From Polaromonas sp. (GTDB lineage: Bacteria > Pseudomonadota > Gammaproteobacteria > Burkholderiales > Burkholderiaceae_C), in NCBI GenBank assembly GCA_021153985.1, contig JAJKJM010000228.1, forward strand, positions 1 to 55,728: DNA of 55,728 nt, written 5' to 3'. Below the pieces are notes generated by a model. The model made no database searches. It was not told the origin of the DNA and was given only the letters and a program-made list of their open reading frames with translations. Below are positions 26,140-33,513 of the stretch, piece after piece. The position numbers and the translations under genes are program-made. How positions within the stretch are numbered: the stretch's first letter is position 1; every line of letters starts with the position of its first letter.

Positions 26140-26931
26140 ATGTCTTTGAGCACGGTACCGGCCTTTCCCCTCGCTTTGCCTGTTTTGCCGTGCTCTTCTC
26201 CTTTCCCCCTTCTTTCCTTTCTTGGTCTGTTAGTCGCCCTGGCCACGCTGGCAGGGTGCGCCAGCCCCGCGCCCACGCACAAGGGGGAAGCGCAGGCCGC
26301 GCCCATGGCCTCCGGCGAGGTCGCCCAATCTGACGTGAACCGCATGGCCACGCTGGGCATGCGCGACAACATCGAGAGCCTGCTGCGCCTGGCTGACAAG
26401 CTCTACCGGCGCAACCCCGCCGAGTGGCGCAAAACCAGCACCATCAGCCGCGACGCGGCGCTGGCCCAGTTGCGTGTGGCGGTAGACACCCGCACGCCCT
26501 GGCCCGAATTGCAGGGCAAACGCGACATTGCCGCGCTGTCGCTGGCGCTGGGCCCGGACTTCAAAGGCGACCGCGTGGCGGCTTTTATTTACGCCAGCGC
26601 CGACATGGTGGTCACCGCCCATGGCGGAAAAACCACGTACTACCTGACTGACAGCCTGGATGCGCAGTACATCTACAACGCCGCGCGCAATATTGAAATC
26701 GCGGTGTGGATGCTGTCGAATCGACGCAATGCCGCCGGCCAGCCCCTGCTGCTGGCCGACGAGATCACCGAGCGCGAACGCAACCTGAGTTTTGAGCGCG
26801 AGTTCGGCAAGATCATCGGGCGGCTGGATCTGCTGTCCTCGGTGCTGACGGAGAAGTACCGGCGCGCGGTCATTACCTATGTGCAGAACTTGTTGGGCGG
26901 GACTTTTTTGCAGTTCCTACCTGTCCGGTAG
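26140..26931 (+). CDS. Putative lipoprotein of unknown function
   Basis: A 263-residue predicted lipoprotein. From ATG at 26140 a long hydrophobic leader ends in the lipobox LAGC with the lipidated cysteine at residue 40; the frame extends 21 residues upstream but the added part is charged and unlikely. The mature part shows no known catalytic motif. Visible stretches are RMATLGMRDNIESLLRLADK, LYRRNPAEWRKT, VAAFIYASADMVVTAHGGK and DAQYIYNAARNIEIAVWML. The position-2 residue after the cysteine is alanine, so export to the outer membrane is expected under the usual Lol rule. I do not recognise the family with certainty. Confidence 0.75.
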   Translation: MSLSTVPAFPLALPVLPCSSPFPLLSFLGLLVALATLAGCASPAPTHKGEAQAAPMASGEVAQSDVNRMATLGMRDNIESLLRLADKLYRRNPAEWRKTSTISRDAALAQLRVAVDTRTPWPELQGKRDIAALSLALGPDFKGDRVAAFIYASADMVVTAHGGKTTYYLTDSLDAQYIYNAARNIEIAVWMLSNRRNAAGQPLLLADEITERERNLSFEREFGKIIGRLDLLSSVLTEKYRRAVITYVQNLLGGTFLQFLPVR

Positions 26932-26950
26932 GACTGCAAAAACTATGCAC

Positions 26951-27041
26951 ACCCCCTTCTCGGCTCACTTCGTGTAGCCGGATCCCCCCTTGCAGGGGGC
27001 GGCAGCCTGCGGCCCGGCAAAGCCGGTTCCGCGCTGCCCCT
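26951..27041 (-). repeat. Family C GC-rich repeat, copy 2 (inverted)
   Basis: CGGCTCACTTCGTGTAGCCG, CCCCTTGCAGGGGGCGGC, GCCTGCGGCCCGGC, AAGCCGGTTCCGCGC. The reverse complement matches 18706-18791 with scattered differences. It fills most of the 191-base gap before the methyltransferase gene and contains several nested inverted repeats (CCCCTTGCAGGGG). Confidence 0.7.
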
Positions 27042-27122
27042 GATTTGGAAGCAATTCGCTAGAGCCGTGGCTCTTCGACCGGAGACAATACGTATTTCGC
27101 CATTTGTTTTCCGGAAAATCCC

Positions 27123-28457
27123 ATGCCCGACAACTACCTGCCCGAGGTTCGAAACCAGTACGAGGCGCTGCCTTATCCGCCGTGCAACCCAGAGGATGAC
27201 CGCAAGCGGCTGGTGCTGACATGGCTGGAAGACCTGCCGATGATCAATCACTACTGCTTTGCCGGCAGGCAGTCTTTCCAGAATGGCTTCAAGGCGCTGG
27301 TGGCGGGTGGCGGTACGGGGGATGCGACGATTTTCCTGGCGGAGCAGTTGCGGCATACCGATGCGCAGGTGGTGCACCTGGACATGAGCGAAGCCAGCAT
27401 TGCGCTGGCCAAAGAGCGTGCGCAGATCCGCGGGCTGACCAACATCCAGTGGGTGCACGACTCGCTGCTTAACCTGCCTGCGCTGGCGGCGCAGCTCGGC
27501 AAATTTGACTACATCAACTGCAGCGGCGTGCTGCACCACCTGGCCGACCCCGATCTGGGGTTCAAGGCGCTGCTGAGCGTGCTCAAGGCGGACGGCGCCA
27601 TCGGTCTCATGGTGTATGCCACCTCGGGCCGCACCGGCGTGTACCAGATGCAGGAACTCATGCGCCTGGTCAACGGCGATGAAGCAGATGCGCAACGCAA
27701 GATCGCCAACACGCGCGACCTGCTGGCCAGCCTGCCCGCCACCAACTGGTTCAAGCGCAGCGAAGACCTGCACCACGACCACAAAGCGGGGGACGCCGGC
27801 ATTTACGACTTGCTGCTGCATTCGCAAGACCGCTCCTACAGCGTGGGTGAACTGTTCGACTGGCTGGGCGGCGAAGCCGGCGGCGCAAAGGGCGGGCATG
27901 GCATGCACCTGGCGTTTACCGACGTGCAGCGTGGCCGTTCGCCCTACCTGCCCCACATGGTGCTGGGCGCCAAGCCGCCGGATATGACCGCATCACTGCG
28001 CAAGCTGCCGACCAGAAAGCAATACGAGATGGCGGAATTGATGTCGGGCAGCATCATCACGCATTCGCTGTATGTCACCCGCAACGCCGGCTGCACAGCG
28101 CCTTACGGCGATGCGGCATACGTGCCTTTTTTCTACCACGAGCCCCTGACGGGCGAGATGGCGGCACAGGTGTTTGGCAGCAACAAGGGCCAGCCCTTCA
28201 TGCTCAGGCACCAGCATTCGGGCGTCTCGGTGATGGTCAACCCCGGCAAATACGGCGCAAAGATCCTGGCCTTGATTGACGGCAAAAAAACTTTTGGCGA
28301 GATCTTCGACCAGTTCCGCACGGCCTGGCAGGGCAAGGCCGCCGCGCCTGATAACACCGTGCTGTTTGCCGACTTCGCCGAGTCGTTTGACGTGCTGAAC
28401 GCGCTGGACCGCTTGCTGCTCAGGCATCCCTCAGCCGAAGTTACAGCGGCGAAGTAA
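27123..28457 (+). CDS. SAM-dependent methyltransferase
   Basis: A 444-residue class I methyltransferase. The N-terminal stretch NQYEALPYPPCNPEDDRKRL is followed by the SAM-binding core: motif I ALVAGGGTGDATIFLAEQL (about residues 58-76), the acidic end of strand 2 in VHLDMS, and the post-II NCSGVLHHLADPD. The C-terminal 200 residues are a regulatory-type domain seen in larger methyltransferases of this kind, ending in a PqqD-like stretch (KILALIDGKKTFGEIFDQF). The start ATG at 27123 has GGAAAA upstream. The substrate is unknown; neighbours give no pathway clue. The gene ends 9 bases before the convergent RRM-like gene. Confidence 0.85.
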   Translation: MPDNYLPEVRNQYEALPYPPCNPEDDRKRLVLTWLEDLPMINHYCFAGRQSFQNGFKALVAGGGTGDATIFLAEQLRHTDAQVVHLDMSEASIALAKERAQIRGLTNIQWVHDSLLNLPALAAQLGKFDYINCSGVLHHLADPDLGFKALLSVLKADGAIGLMVYATSGRTGVYQMQELMRLVNGDEADAQRKIANTRDLLASLPATNWFKRSEDLHHDHKAGDAGIYDLLLHSQDRSYSVGELFDWLGGEAGGAKGGHGMHLAFTDVQRGRSPYLPHMVLGAKPPDMTASLRKLPTRKQYEMAELMSGSIITHSLYVTRNAGCTAPYGDAAYVPFFYHEPLTGEMAAQVFGSNKGQPFMLRHQHSGVSVMVNPGKYGAKILALIDGKKTFGEIFDQFRTAWQGKAAAPDNTVLFADFAESFDVLNALDRLLLRHPSAEVTAAK

Positions 28458-28466
28458 GAGCCGCCC

Positions 28467-28763
28467 TCAGGCGAGAGAACCCCACGCACTTTCTGTCTGA
28501 GGCGGCTCGGCAGTCAGCAGGTCCACCACGACCACCAGCTCGCCGCCGAAGCGGCCTATGCCCAGCCCGCTCATCAGCTTTTGCTCTTCTTCTTCGGAAG
28601 CCATGCGCAGGAAACACAGGGCCTGGTGCTTGCCGGCGTGGGCGGCCGGCACGATGTTGAGCTGGGTGACCGAACCGAATCGGGTACACATATTTCTCAG
28701 GACTGTTTGCAAGGTGGCAATGTCGGGGCATTGCTGCAACTGATCGAGTTCAAGAGGGTTCAT
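28467..28763 (-). CDS. Small RRM-like protein of unknown function
   Basis: A 98-residue protein starting at the ATG at 28763 (MNPLELDQLQQ). The pattern of a helix (DIATLQTVLRNMCTRFG), strand (VTQLNIVPAA), strand (KHQALCFLRMAS), helix (EEEEQKLMSGLGIGRFG) and strand (ELVVVVDLL) resembles an RNA-recognition-motif fold. The ALCFLRM strand sits where RNP1 normally carries aromatic residues, but only one aromatic is present, so nucleic acid binding is uncertain. No signal peptide. It is convergent with the methyltransferase gene (9 bases apart) and divergent from the GGDEF-EAL gene. The open frame continues 75 codons upstream, but that part looks non-coding. Confidence 0.7.
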   Translation of the reverse strand: MNPLELDQLQQCPDIATLQTVLRNMCTRFGSVTQLNIVPAAHAGKHQALCFLRMASEEEEQKLMSGLGIGRFGGELVVVVDLLTAEPPQTESAWGSLA

Positions 28764-28907
28764 GGATCTTTGCCTGGGAATAACAATGCAGAACGGAAAA
28801 CCGGAAACGGGATAAGCCGGGGAGGTGCTGCAGGATGAAGGGTCATCCGGTGACCTGACGTGAGGTGCGGCATGCCCACAGCGTAGGACAAAACCGAGCG
28901 CAGGTAA

Positions 28908-31535
28908 GTGACGGAACGTTTTGCAACGCTTTATGCCCAACACTTGCAAATCTTGCGTAAAACCAACGCCGCCATGCGTCAGCATCATTCATTGCCAGTC
29001 TTGAAAAGCAGGTGCCCGCCCGTGTCCGTTTCTGTTCCAACTGTTGATCCCGCGCCCGCACTCCATGTGTTGCCGCATTCCGGCGCCGACCGGCTCACCC
29101 GGCTGGCCGCACGCGCCTGCGGCGCACCGATCGCGCTTGTGGTGGCGCTGAAGGGCGGCGAGGCGGTGTTCAGTGCGGGCAGCGGCTTCGCGCCGCAGGA
29201 GCGTGAAGGACTGGTCGCCTTGTGTGAGGCCACGCTGGAAACACCGCCCCGCCTGCCGCAGCTGCCGGCGCGCGCCGCGCCCGACATCCTGTTTTACCGG
29301 GGCCTGCCGCTGACGCGGGAAGACGGCACCCTGCTGGGTGCGCTGGCGGTGATGGACAAGGTAGCGCGAAGCCTCAGCGCCGAGCAGGAAGAGGATCTCG
29401 AAACCCTGGCAGGCCTGGCCGCAGCGCAACTGGACGCGCAGCACAGCCAGGCGCTGCACGCTACGCAGCAGACGGAAGAAGACGCCCAGCGGCTGGCCAC
29501 ACGCCTGGGCATCACGCTGGAGAGCATCACCGAGGGCTTCTACACGCTGGATACGCAGTGGCGTTTCAACTATCTCAACCGCGAAGGGGCACGGCTGCTG
29601 GGCAGGCCTTCAACCGAATTGCTGGGCAAAAGTATCTGGAAGGAATTCCCGGGCGCCATCAATACGCTGTTTTCAGATCAGATCCGCGCGGCGGTGGCGG
29701 GCAACTACCAGGTGGAGTTCGAAGCGCTTTACGCGCCACTGGACAAATGGTTCGAAATACGCGCCTATCCTTTCCCCGACGGGCTGGCGATTTATTTTCG
29801 CGATGTCAGCGAGCGGCGCCAGGCCCGGGAGCAGCTCATGCTGCTGGAGACCAGCATCTCGCGGCTGAACGACATCGTGCTGATCGCCGAGGCTGTTCCG
29901 TCGGGCCGGCCGGGGCTGCGCATTATCTTTGTGAACAATGCCTTTGAGCAGCACACCGGCTACAGCCCCGAAGAGGCGCTGGGCCATTCGCCGCGCCTGC
30001 TGTGCGGGCCGCTGACGCAGCGCAGCGAACTCGAACGCATCCGCAACGCCTTTCAGAAGGGCGAGCCGGTGCAGGCTGAACTCATCACCTACAAAAAAAA
30101 CGGCCGGCACTTCTGGATGGAAGTCGACATCGTGCCGGTGGCCGACGATGCCGGCGTTTTCTTCACGCACTGGGTGGCCGTGGGCCGCGACATCACGCGG
30201 CGCAAGGTGGCCGAGAGCGAGATCAAGCACCTGGCTTTTTACGACCCGCTGACGCAGTTGCCCAACCGGCAGTTGCTGATGGACCGCCTGGAGGCGGCGC
30301 TCACCCACAACCGCAGGCACCCCCGCGAAGGCGCCCTGATGTTCATCGACCTGGACAACTTCAAGACGCTGAACGACACCATGGGCCACCAAAAGGGCGA
30401 CCTGCTGCTGCAGCAGGTGGCCAGGCGGCTGGGCGCCTGCGTGCAGCCGCCCGACACGGTGGCCCGCCTGGGCGGGGATGAATTCGTGGTCATGCTGGAA
30501 GACCTGGGCCAGGACCCGCACGAAGCGGTCACGAAAGCCGAGGCCATAGGCGCGCGGATTCTGGCCGCACTGACCGAGCCCTACAGCCTGGCGGGCTACC
30601 AGCACTACAGCACCTGCAGTATCGGCGTCACGTCTTTCAACCAGACCCTGGACAACATCGGCGACCTGCTCAAGCAAGCCGACCTGGCCATGTACCAGGC
30701 CAAGATGTCGGGGCGCAACACCGTGTGCTTCTTCAACCCCGCCATGCAGGCCGCCGTGACAGCCAGCGCCGCCCTGCAGTCCGACCTGCGCCAGGGCCTG
30801 CGGGAAAAACAGTTCATGCTGTATTACCAGCCGCAAGTGGGGCGCGACGGCCGCATGACGGGCGTGGAAGCCCTGCTGCGCTGGCAACACGCCGAGCGCG
30901 GTTTTGTACAGCCTTCGGAGTTCATCCCGGCAGCCGAAGACGCCGGGCTGATCCTGCCGCTGGGGCAGTGGGCCCTGGAGACCGCCTGCCGCCAGCTGGC
31001 TGCCTGGGCGCAGCGCCCCGAGACCGCCGCGTTCAGCATTGCCGTGAACGTGAGCGTTCGCCAGTTCCGCCATCCCGAATTTGTCGACCTGGTGATGGCG
31101 GCGCTGAAAGAAACCAAAGTGAGCCCGCACAAGCTCAAGCTGGAGCTGACCGAAAGCCTGCTGGCCGAGGACATGGAGATCACCATCACCAAGATGGCCA
31201 AGCTCAAGAAGATGGGAGTGACCCTTTCGCTTGATGATTTCGGTATGGGCTACTCGTCGCTGTCATGCCTCAAGCGCCTGCCGCTGGACCAGCTCAAGAT
31301 CGACAAGTCTTTTGTGGAAGACATCCTGCGTGACCCGAATGACGCCGCCATTGCGCGCACCATCGTCGGCCTGGCGCAAAGCCTGGGACTGGGTGTGGTG
31401 GCCGAGGGGGTTGAAACCGAGGCGCAGCGCGACTTTTTGTCGCGCCACGGCTGCGACTGCTACCAGGGCTACCTGTTTTGCAAGCCGCTGCCGATTGACG
31501 AGCTGGAAGTTTTTATCAAGACACTGAAGATGTGA
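28908..31535 (+). CDS. GAF-PAS-PAS-GGDEF-EAL cyclic-di-GMP protein
   Basis: An 875-residue cytoplasmic protein with diguanylate cyclase and phosphodiesterase domains. A GAF domain (about 45-190) is followed by a PAS (about 195-305), a second PAS with IFVNNAFEQHTGYSPEEALG (about 310-435), GGDEF and EAL. The cyclase active site RLGGDEF is intact at about 522-526. The EAL motif GVEALLRW is at about 654-656, with NVSVRQF, ELTESLL and LDDFGMGYSSL also present, so both activities look possible. No RxxD inhibitory site is evident immediately before GGDEF. The start is taken as GTG 28908; ATG at 28974 is an alternative. The 3' end overlaps the convergent 31516-31884 gene by 20 bases. No membrane segment is present. 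Confidence 0.93.
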   Translation: MTERFATLYAQHLQILRKTNAAMRQHHSLPVLKSRCPPVSVSVPTVDPAPALHVLPHSGADRLTRLAARACGAPIALVVALKGGEAVFSAGSGFAPQEREGLVALCEATLETPPRLPQLPARAAPDILFYRGLPLTREDGTLLGALAVMDKVARSLSAEQEEDLETLAGLAAAQLDAQHSQALHATQQTEEDAQRLATRLGITLESITEGFYTLDTQWRFNYLNREGARLLGRPSTELLGKSIWKEFPGAINTLFSDQIRAAVAGNYQVEFEALYAPLDKWFEIRAYPFPDGLAIYFRDVSERRQAREQLMLLETSISRLNDIVLIAEAVPSGRPGLRIIFVNNAFEQHTGYSPEEALGHSPRLLCGPLTQRSELERIRNAFQKGEPVQAELITYKKNGRHFWMEVDIVPVADDAGVFFTHWVAVGRDITRRKVAESEIKHLAFYDPLTQLPNRQLLMDRLEAALTHNRRHPREGALMFIDLDNFKTLNDTMGHQKGDLLLQQVARRLGACVQPPDTVARLGGDEFVVMLEDLGQDPHEAVTKAEAIGARILAALTEPYSLAGYQHYSTCSIGVTSFNQTLDNIGDLLKQADLAMYQAKMSGRNTVCFFNPAMQAAVTASAALQSDLRQGLREKQFMLYYQPQVGRDGRMTGVEALLRWQHAERGFVQPSEFIPAAEDAGLILPLGQWALETACRQLAAWAQRPETAAFSIAVNVSVRQFRHPEFVDLVMAALKETKVSPHKLKLELTESLLAEDMEITITKMAKLKKMGVTLSLDDFGMGYSSLSCLKRLPLDQLKIDKSFVEDILRDPNDAAIARTIVGLAQSLGLGVVAEGVETEAQRDFLSRHGCDCYQGYLFCKPLPIDELEVFIKTLKM

Positions 31536-31884
31536 CGGGGGCCACCGCCAGCGGCATCGCCTTGTGGTGCTCCAGCCTGAAAATCACTTCCTTGACGACG
31601 CCGTACATCACGGCGCGGTCGCGGTTAGGGTGGTCGGCAAAATGCACAGAGGTCGCGCCGAGGGTTGCGCCATCAGCTTCATAGGCTACCGAGATGCCGT
31701 AAGCCGTCATCAGTGGCCCGCAGGCCCGCCAGTCGCGCGTCCATTGCGGCAGGGCCTGGGCGCTGTCCCAGAGGGTGCCCGCGCTCTCGTAGCACTCTTC
31801 AATATGGGTGTGTCCCAGCAACTGCGCCAGGTGCCGCTCCTTGGCGATGCAGCTGCGGAAATACTCCTGGTCGTTCATGCGCAT
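31516..31884 (-). CDS. Hypothetical protein, possibly NinX-like (DUF2591)
   Basis: A 122-residue protein (start ATG at 31884, or the in-frame ATG two codons on). Visible sequence includes YFRSCIAKERHLAQLLG, LPQWTRDWRACGPLMTAYGISV and DRAVMYGVVKEVIFRLEHHK. The centre (W-x2-GPL-x5-GISV pattern) resembles DUF2591/NinX proteins known from phages and bacterial chromosomes. No catalytic motif. No other phage gene is nearby, so a phage origin is unsupported. It overlaps the end of the GGDEF-EAL gene on the opposite strand. The family match is from memory and weak. Confidence 0.6.
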   Translation of the reverse strand: MRMNDQEYFRSCIAKERHLAQLLGHTHIEECYESAGTLWDSAQALPQWTRDWRACGPLMTAYGISVAYEADGATLGATSVHFADHPNRDRAVMYGVVKEVIFRLEHHKAMPLAVAPVTSSVS

Positions 31885-32027
31885 GGAAGTGCTCCTTGGA
31901 ACCTGTTCTGCCGTCCAGCCATGGTAAGACTGAATCCGCCCGGTGCCAATGCCGGCACCAGCCAGGCCAATACCCCGGTATACCCCGCAGCGAAAGGGCC
32001 GCCCCCCACACCTGAGACAATCGGTTC

Positions 32028-33137
32028 ATGTTCGCACCCCTTCAAAACGACACCTTTCTGCGCGCCTGCCTGCGCCAAACCACCGACCACACCCCCGTCT
32101 GGCTGATGCGCCAGGCCGGCCGCTATCTGCCGGAATACCGCGCCACACGGGCCCAGGCCGGCAGTTTCATGGGCCTGGCCACCAACACCGACTACGCCAC
32201 CGAAGTCACGCTGCAACCCCTGGCCCGCTACCCGCTGGACGCGGCCATCCTCTTCAGCGACATCCTGACCGTGCCCGACGCGATGGGCCTGGGCCTGTCG
32301 TTCGCGCTCGGCGAAGGCCCGCGCTTTGCCACGCCGGTGCGTGACGAAGCGGCAGTGGCGAGGCTGGAAGTGCCCGACATGAACAAGCTGCGCTATGTGT
32401 TTGACGCCGTGACGTCGATCCGCAAGGCGCTGAACGGCCGCGTGCCGCTGATCGGCTTTTCGGGCAGCCCCTGGACGCTGGCCTGCTACATGGTCGAAGG
32501 CGCGGGCTCTGACGACTACCGCCTGGTCAAGACCATGCTGTACCAGCGCCCCGACCTGATGCACAAGATGCTGGCGGTGAATGCCGACGCGGTGGCCGCT
32601 TACCTGAACGCCCAGATCGAGGCCGGCGCCCAGGCCGTGATGATTTTTGACAGCTGGGGCGGCGTGCTGGCTGATGCGGCTTTCAAAACCTTCAGCCTGG
32701 CTTGTACGGCCCGTGTGCTGAGCCAGCTCAAACGCGAGCACGAAGGCGTCAAGATTCCGCGCCTGGTCTTCACCAAGGGCGGCGGCCAGTGGCTTGAAGC
32801 CATGGCGCAGCTGGACTGCGAAGTCCTGGGGCTTGACTGGACGGTCAACCTGGCCCGCGCGCGCGCACTGGTCGGCGAAAACGGCCCGCATGCCAAGGCT
32901 CTGCAAGGCAACCTGGACCCCAATGTCCTATTCGCCAACCCGGCCCAGATTGAAGCCGAAGTGGCCGCCGTATTGGACAGCTTTGGCGCGCCCCATACCG
33001 ATGCCAGCCGGCCCGGGCCGGCCCATATTTTCAACCTCGGCCACGGCATCAGCCAGCACACGCCACCCGAAAGCGTGGAAGTACTGGTGCGCGCAGTACA
33101 CGCTCACTCTCGCGGTATGCGCATGGCTCGAGGCTAA
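32028..33137 (+). CDS. hemE: Uroporphyrinogen decarboxylase
   Basis: A 369-residue cytoplasmic enzyme that decarboxylates uroporphyrinogen III to coproporphyrinogen III in haem synthesis. The N-terminal signature [17 protein letters not shown] is intact (about residues 23-39) with the two substrate arginines, and the conserved aspartate region [17 protein letters not shown] follows. [16 protein letters not shown] and the late FNLGHGI are also diagnostic. Length is normal. It is directly upstream of priA, separated by a 376-base AT-rich gap. Confidence 0.97.
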   Translation: MFAPLQNDTFLRACLRQTTDHTPVWLMRQAGRYLPEYRATRAQAGSFMGLATNTDYATEVTLQPLARYPLDAAILFSDILTVPDAMGLGLSFALGEGPRFATPVRDEAAVARLEVPDMNKLRYVFDAVTSIRKALNGRVPLIGFSGSPWTLACYMVEGAGSDDYRLVKTMLYQRPDLMHKMLAVNADAVAAYLNAQIEAGAQAVMIFDSWGGVLADAAFKTFSLACTARVLSQLKREHEGVKIPRLVFTKGGGQWLEAMAQLDCEVLGLDWTVNLARARALVGENGPHAKALQGNLDPNVLFANPAQIEAEVAAVLDSFGAPHTDASRPGPAHIFNLGHGISQHTPPESVEVLVRAVHAHSRGMRMARG

Positions 33138-33222
33138 GCCCCTGGCCAGATGCCCAAAAGGCCACAGTCTGATGATCCTTTTCAATCGCCACTAGCACAA
33201 AATGGTGCACTGGCGACTGGAC

Positions 33223-33231
33223 TTATGCACA
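33223..33231 (+). promoter_or_regulatory. DnaA box match (TTATGCACA)
   Basis: A nine-base match to the DnaA box consensus TTATNCACA in the AT-rich gap before priA. A single 9-mer can occur by chance; the second match at 33410 strengthens the case. Confidence 0.5.
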
Positions 33232-33275
33232 AAAATCTTGTTGCGCTGCGGCATTGCAGGAGTTACCGATCCCTT

Positions 33276-33298
33276 AGCGCTATCAAAGCAATAGCGCT
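33276..33298. other. Hairpin AGCGCTAT/ATAGCGCT
   Basis: A perfect 8-bp stem with a 7-base loop (CAAAGCA) in the hemE-priA gap. The GCTAT/ATAGC arms resemble the left part of family A, but the GGGCTA half is lacking. No T-run follows. Confidence 0.5.
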
Positions 33299-33409
33299 TG
33301 TAAGCTGTTGATTTATATAGCGTCTTTAAATTGCTTTTTTTCTGTGCAATTTAAGAAAACCCTTGATTTACAAGGCGTCGCAGCGCAACCTGCCAAGCTA
33401 TCAACAAAG

Positions 33410-33418
33410 TTATCCACA
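33410..33418 (+). promoter_or_regulatory. DnaA box match (TTATCCACA), 96 bases before priA
   Basis: An exact copy of the strongest known DnaA box, TTATCCACA, lying 96 bases upstream of the priA start in AT-rich DNA. It suggests DnaA control of priA, or a DnaA-titrating site. Confidence 0.6.
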
Positions 33419-33513
33419 GAAAATCTGGAAATCTGTAAACCTTCAGTAAATCAAGGACTTAGAGCTTTGTTTGGATGTATTGCTCAAGAATTAAACACAT
33501 TTAGTTACTCCAA

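Larger units (their letters stand above)
33138..33513. other. AT-rich hemE-priA intergenic region with DnaA-box matches
   Basis: A 376-base gap, clearly richer in A+T than its surroundings. It holds TTATGCACA (33223-33231) and TTATCCACA (33410-33418), both fitting the DnaA box consensus TTATNCACA on the plus strand. It also holds an imperfect inverted repeat (TCGCCA at 33186 with TGGCGA at 33211) and a perfect hairpin at 33276-33298. No gene was recognised in it. The priA promoter must lie here. Confidence 0.6.

Noticed and set aside
28764..28988. N-terminal extension of the RRM-like protein
   Set aside because: The added 75 residues are cysteine/proline-rich without fold signal and overlap the start of the divergent GGDEF-EAL gene.
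31516..31884. Prophage remnant suggested by a NinX-like protein
   Set aside because: No integrase, capsid, lysis or att sequence is nearby, and the neighbours are core genes. The NinX resemblance itself is weak.
33138..33513. The hemE-priA gap as a chromosomal origin (oriC)
   Set aside because: Only two DnaA boxes are seen, with no dnaA, dnaN, gidA or parAB genes nearby. A regulatory or titration role is enough to explain it.
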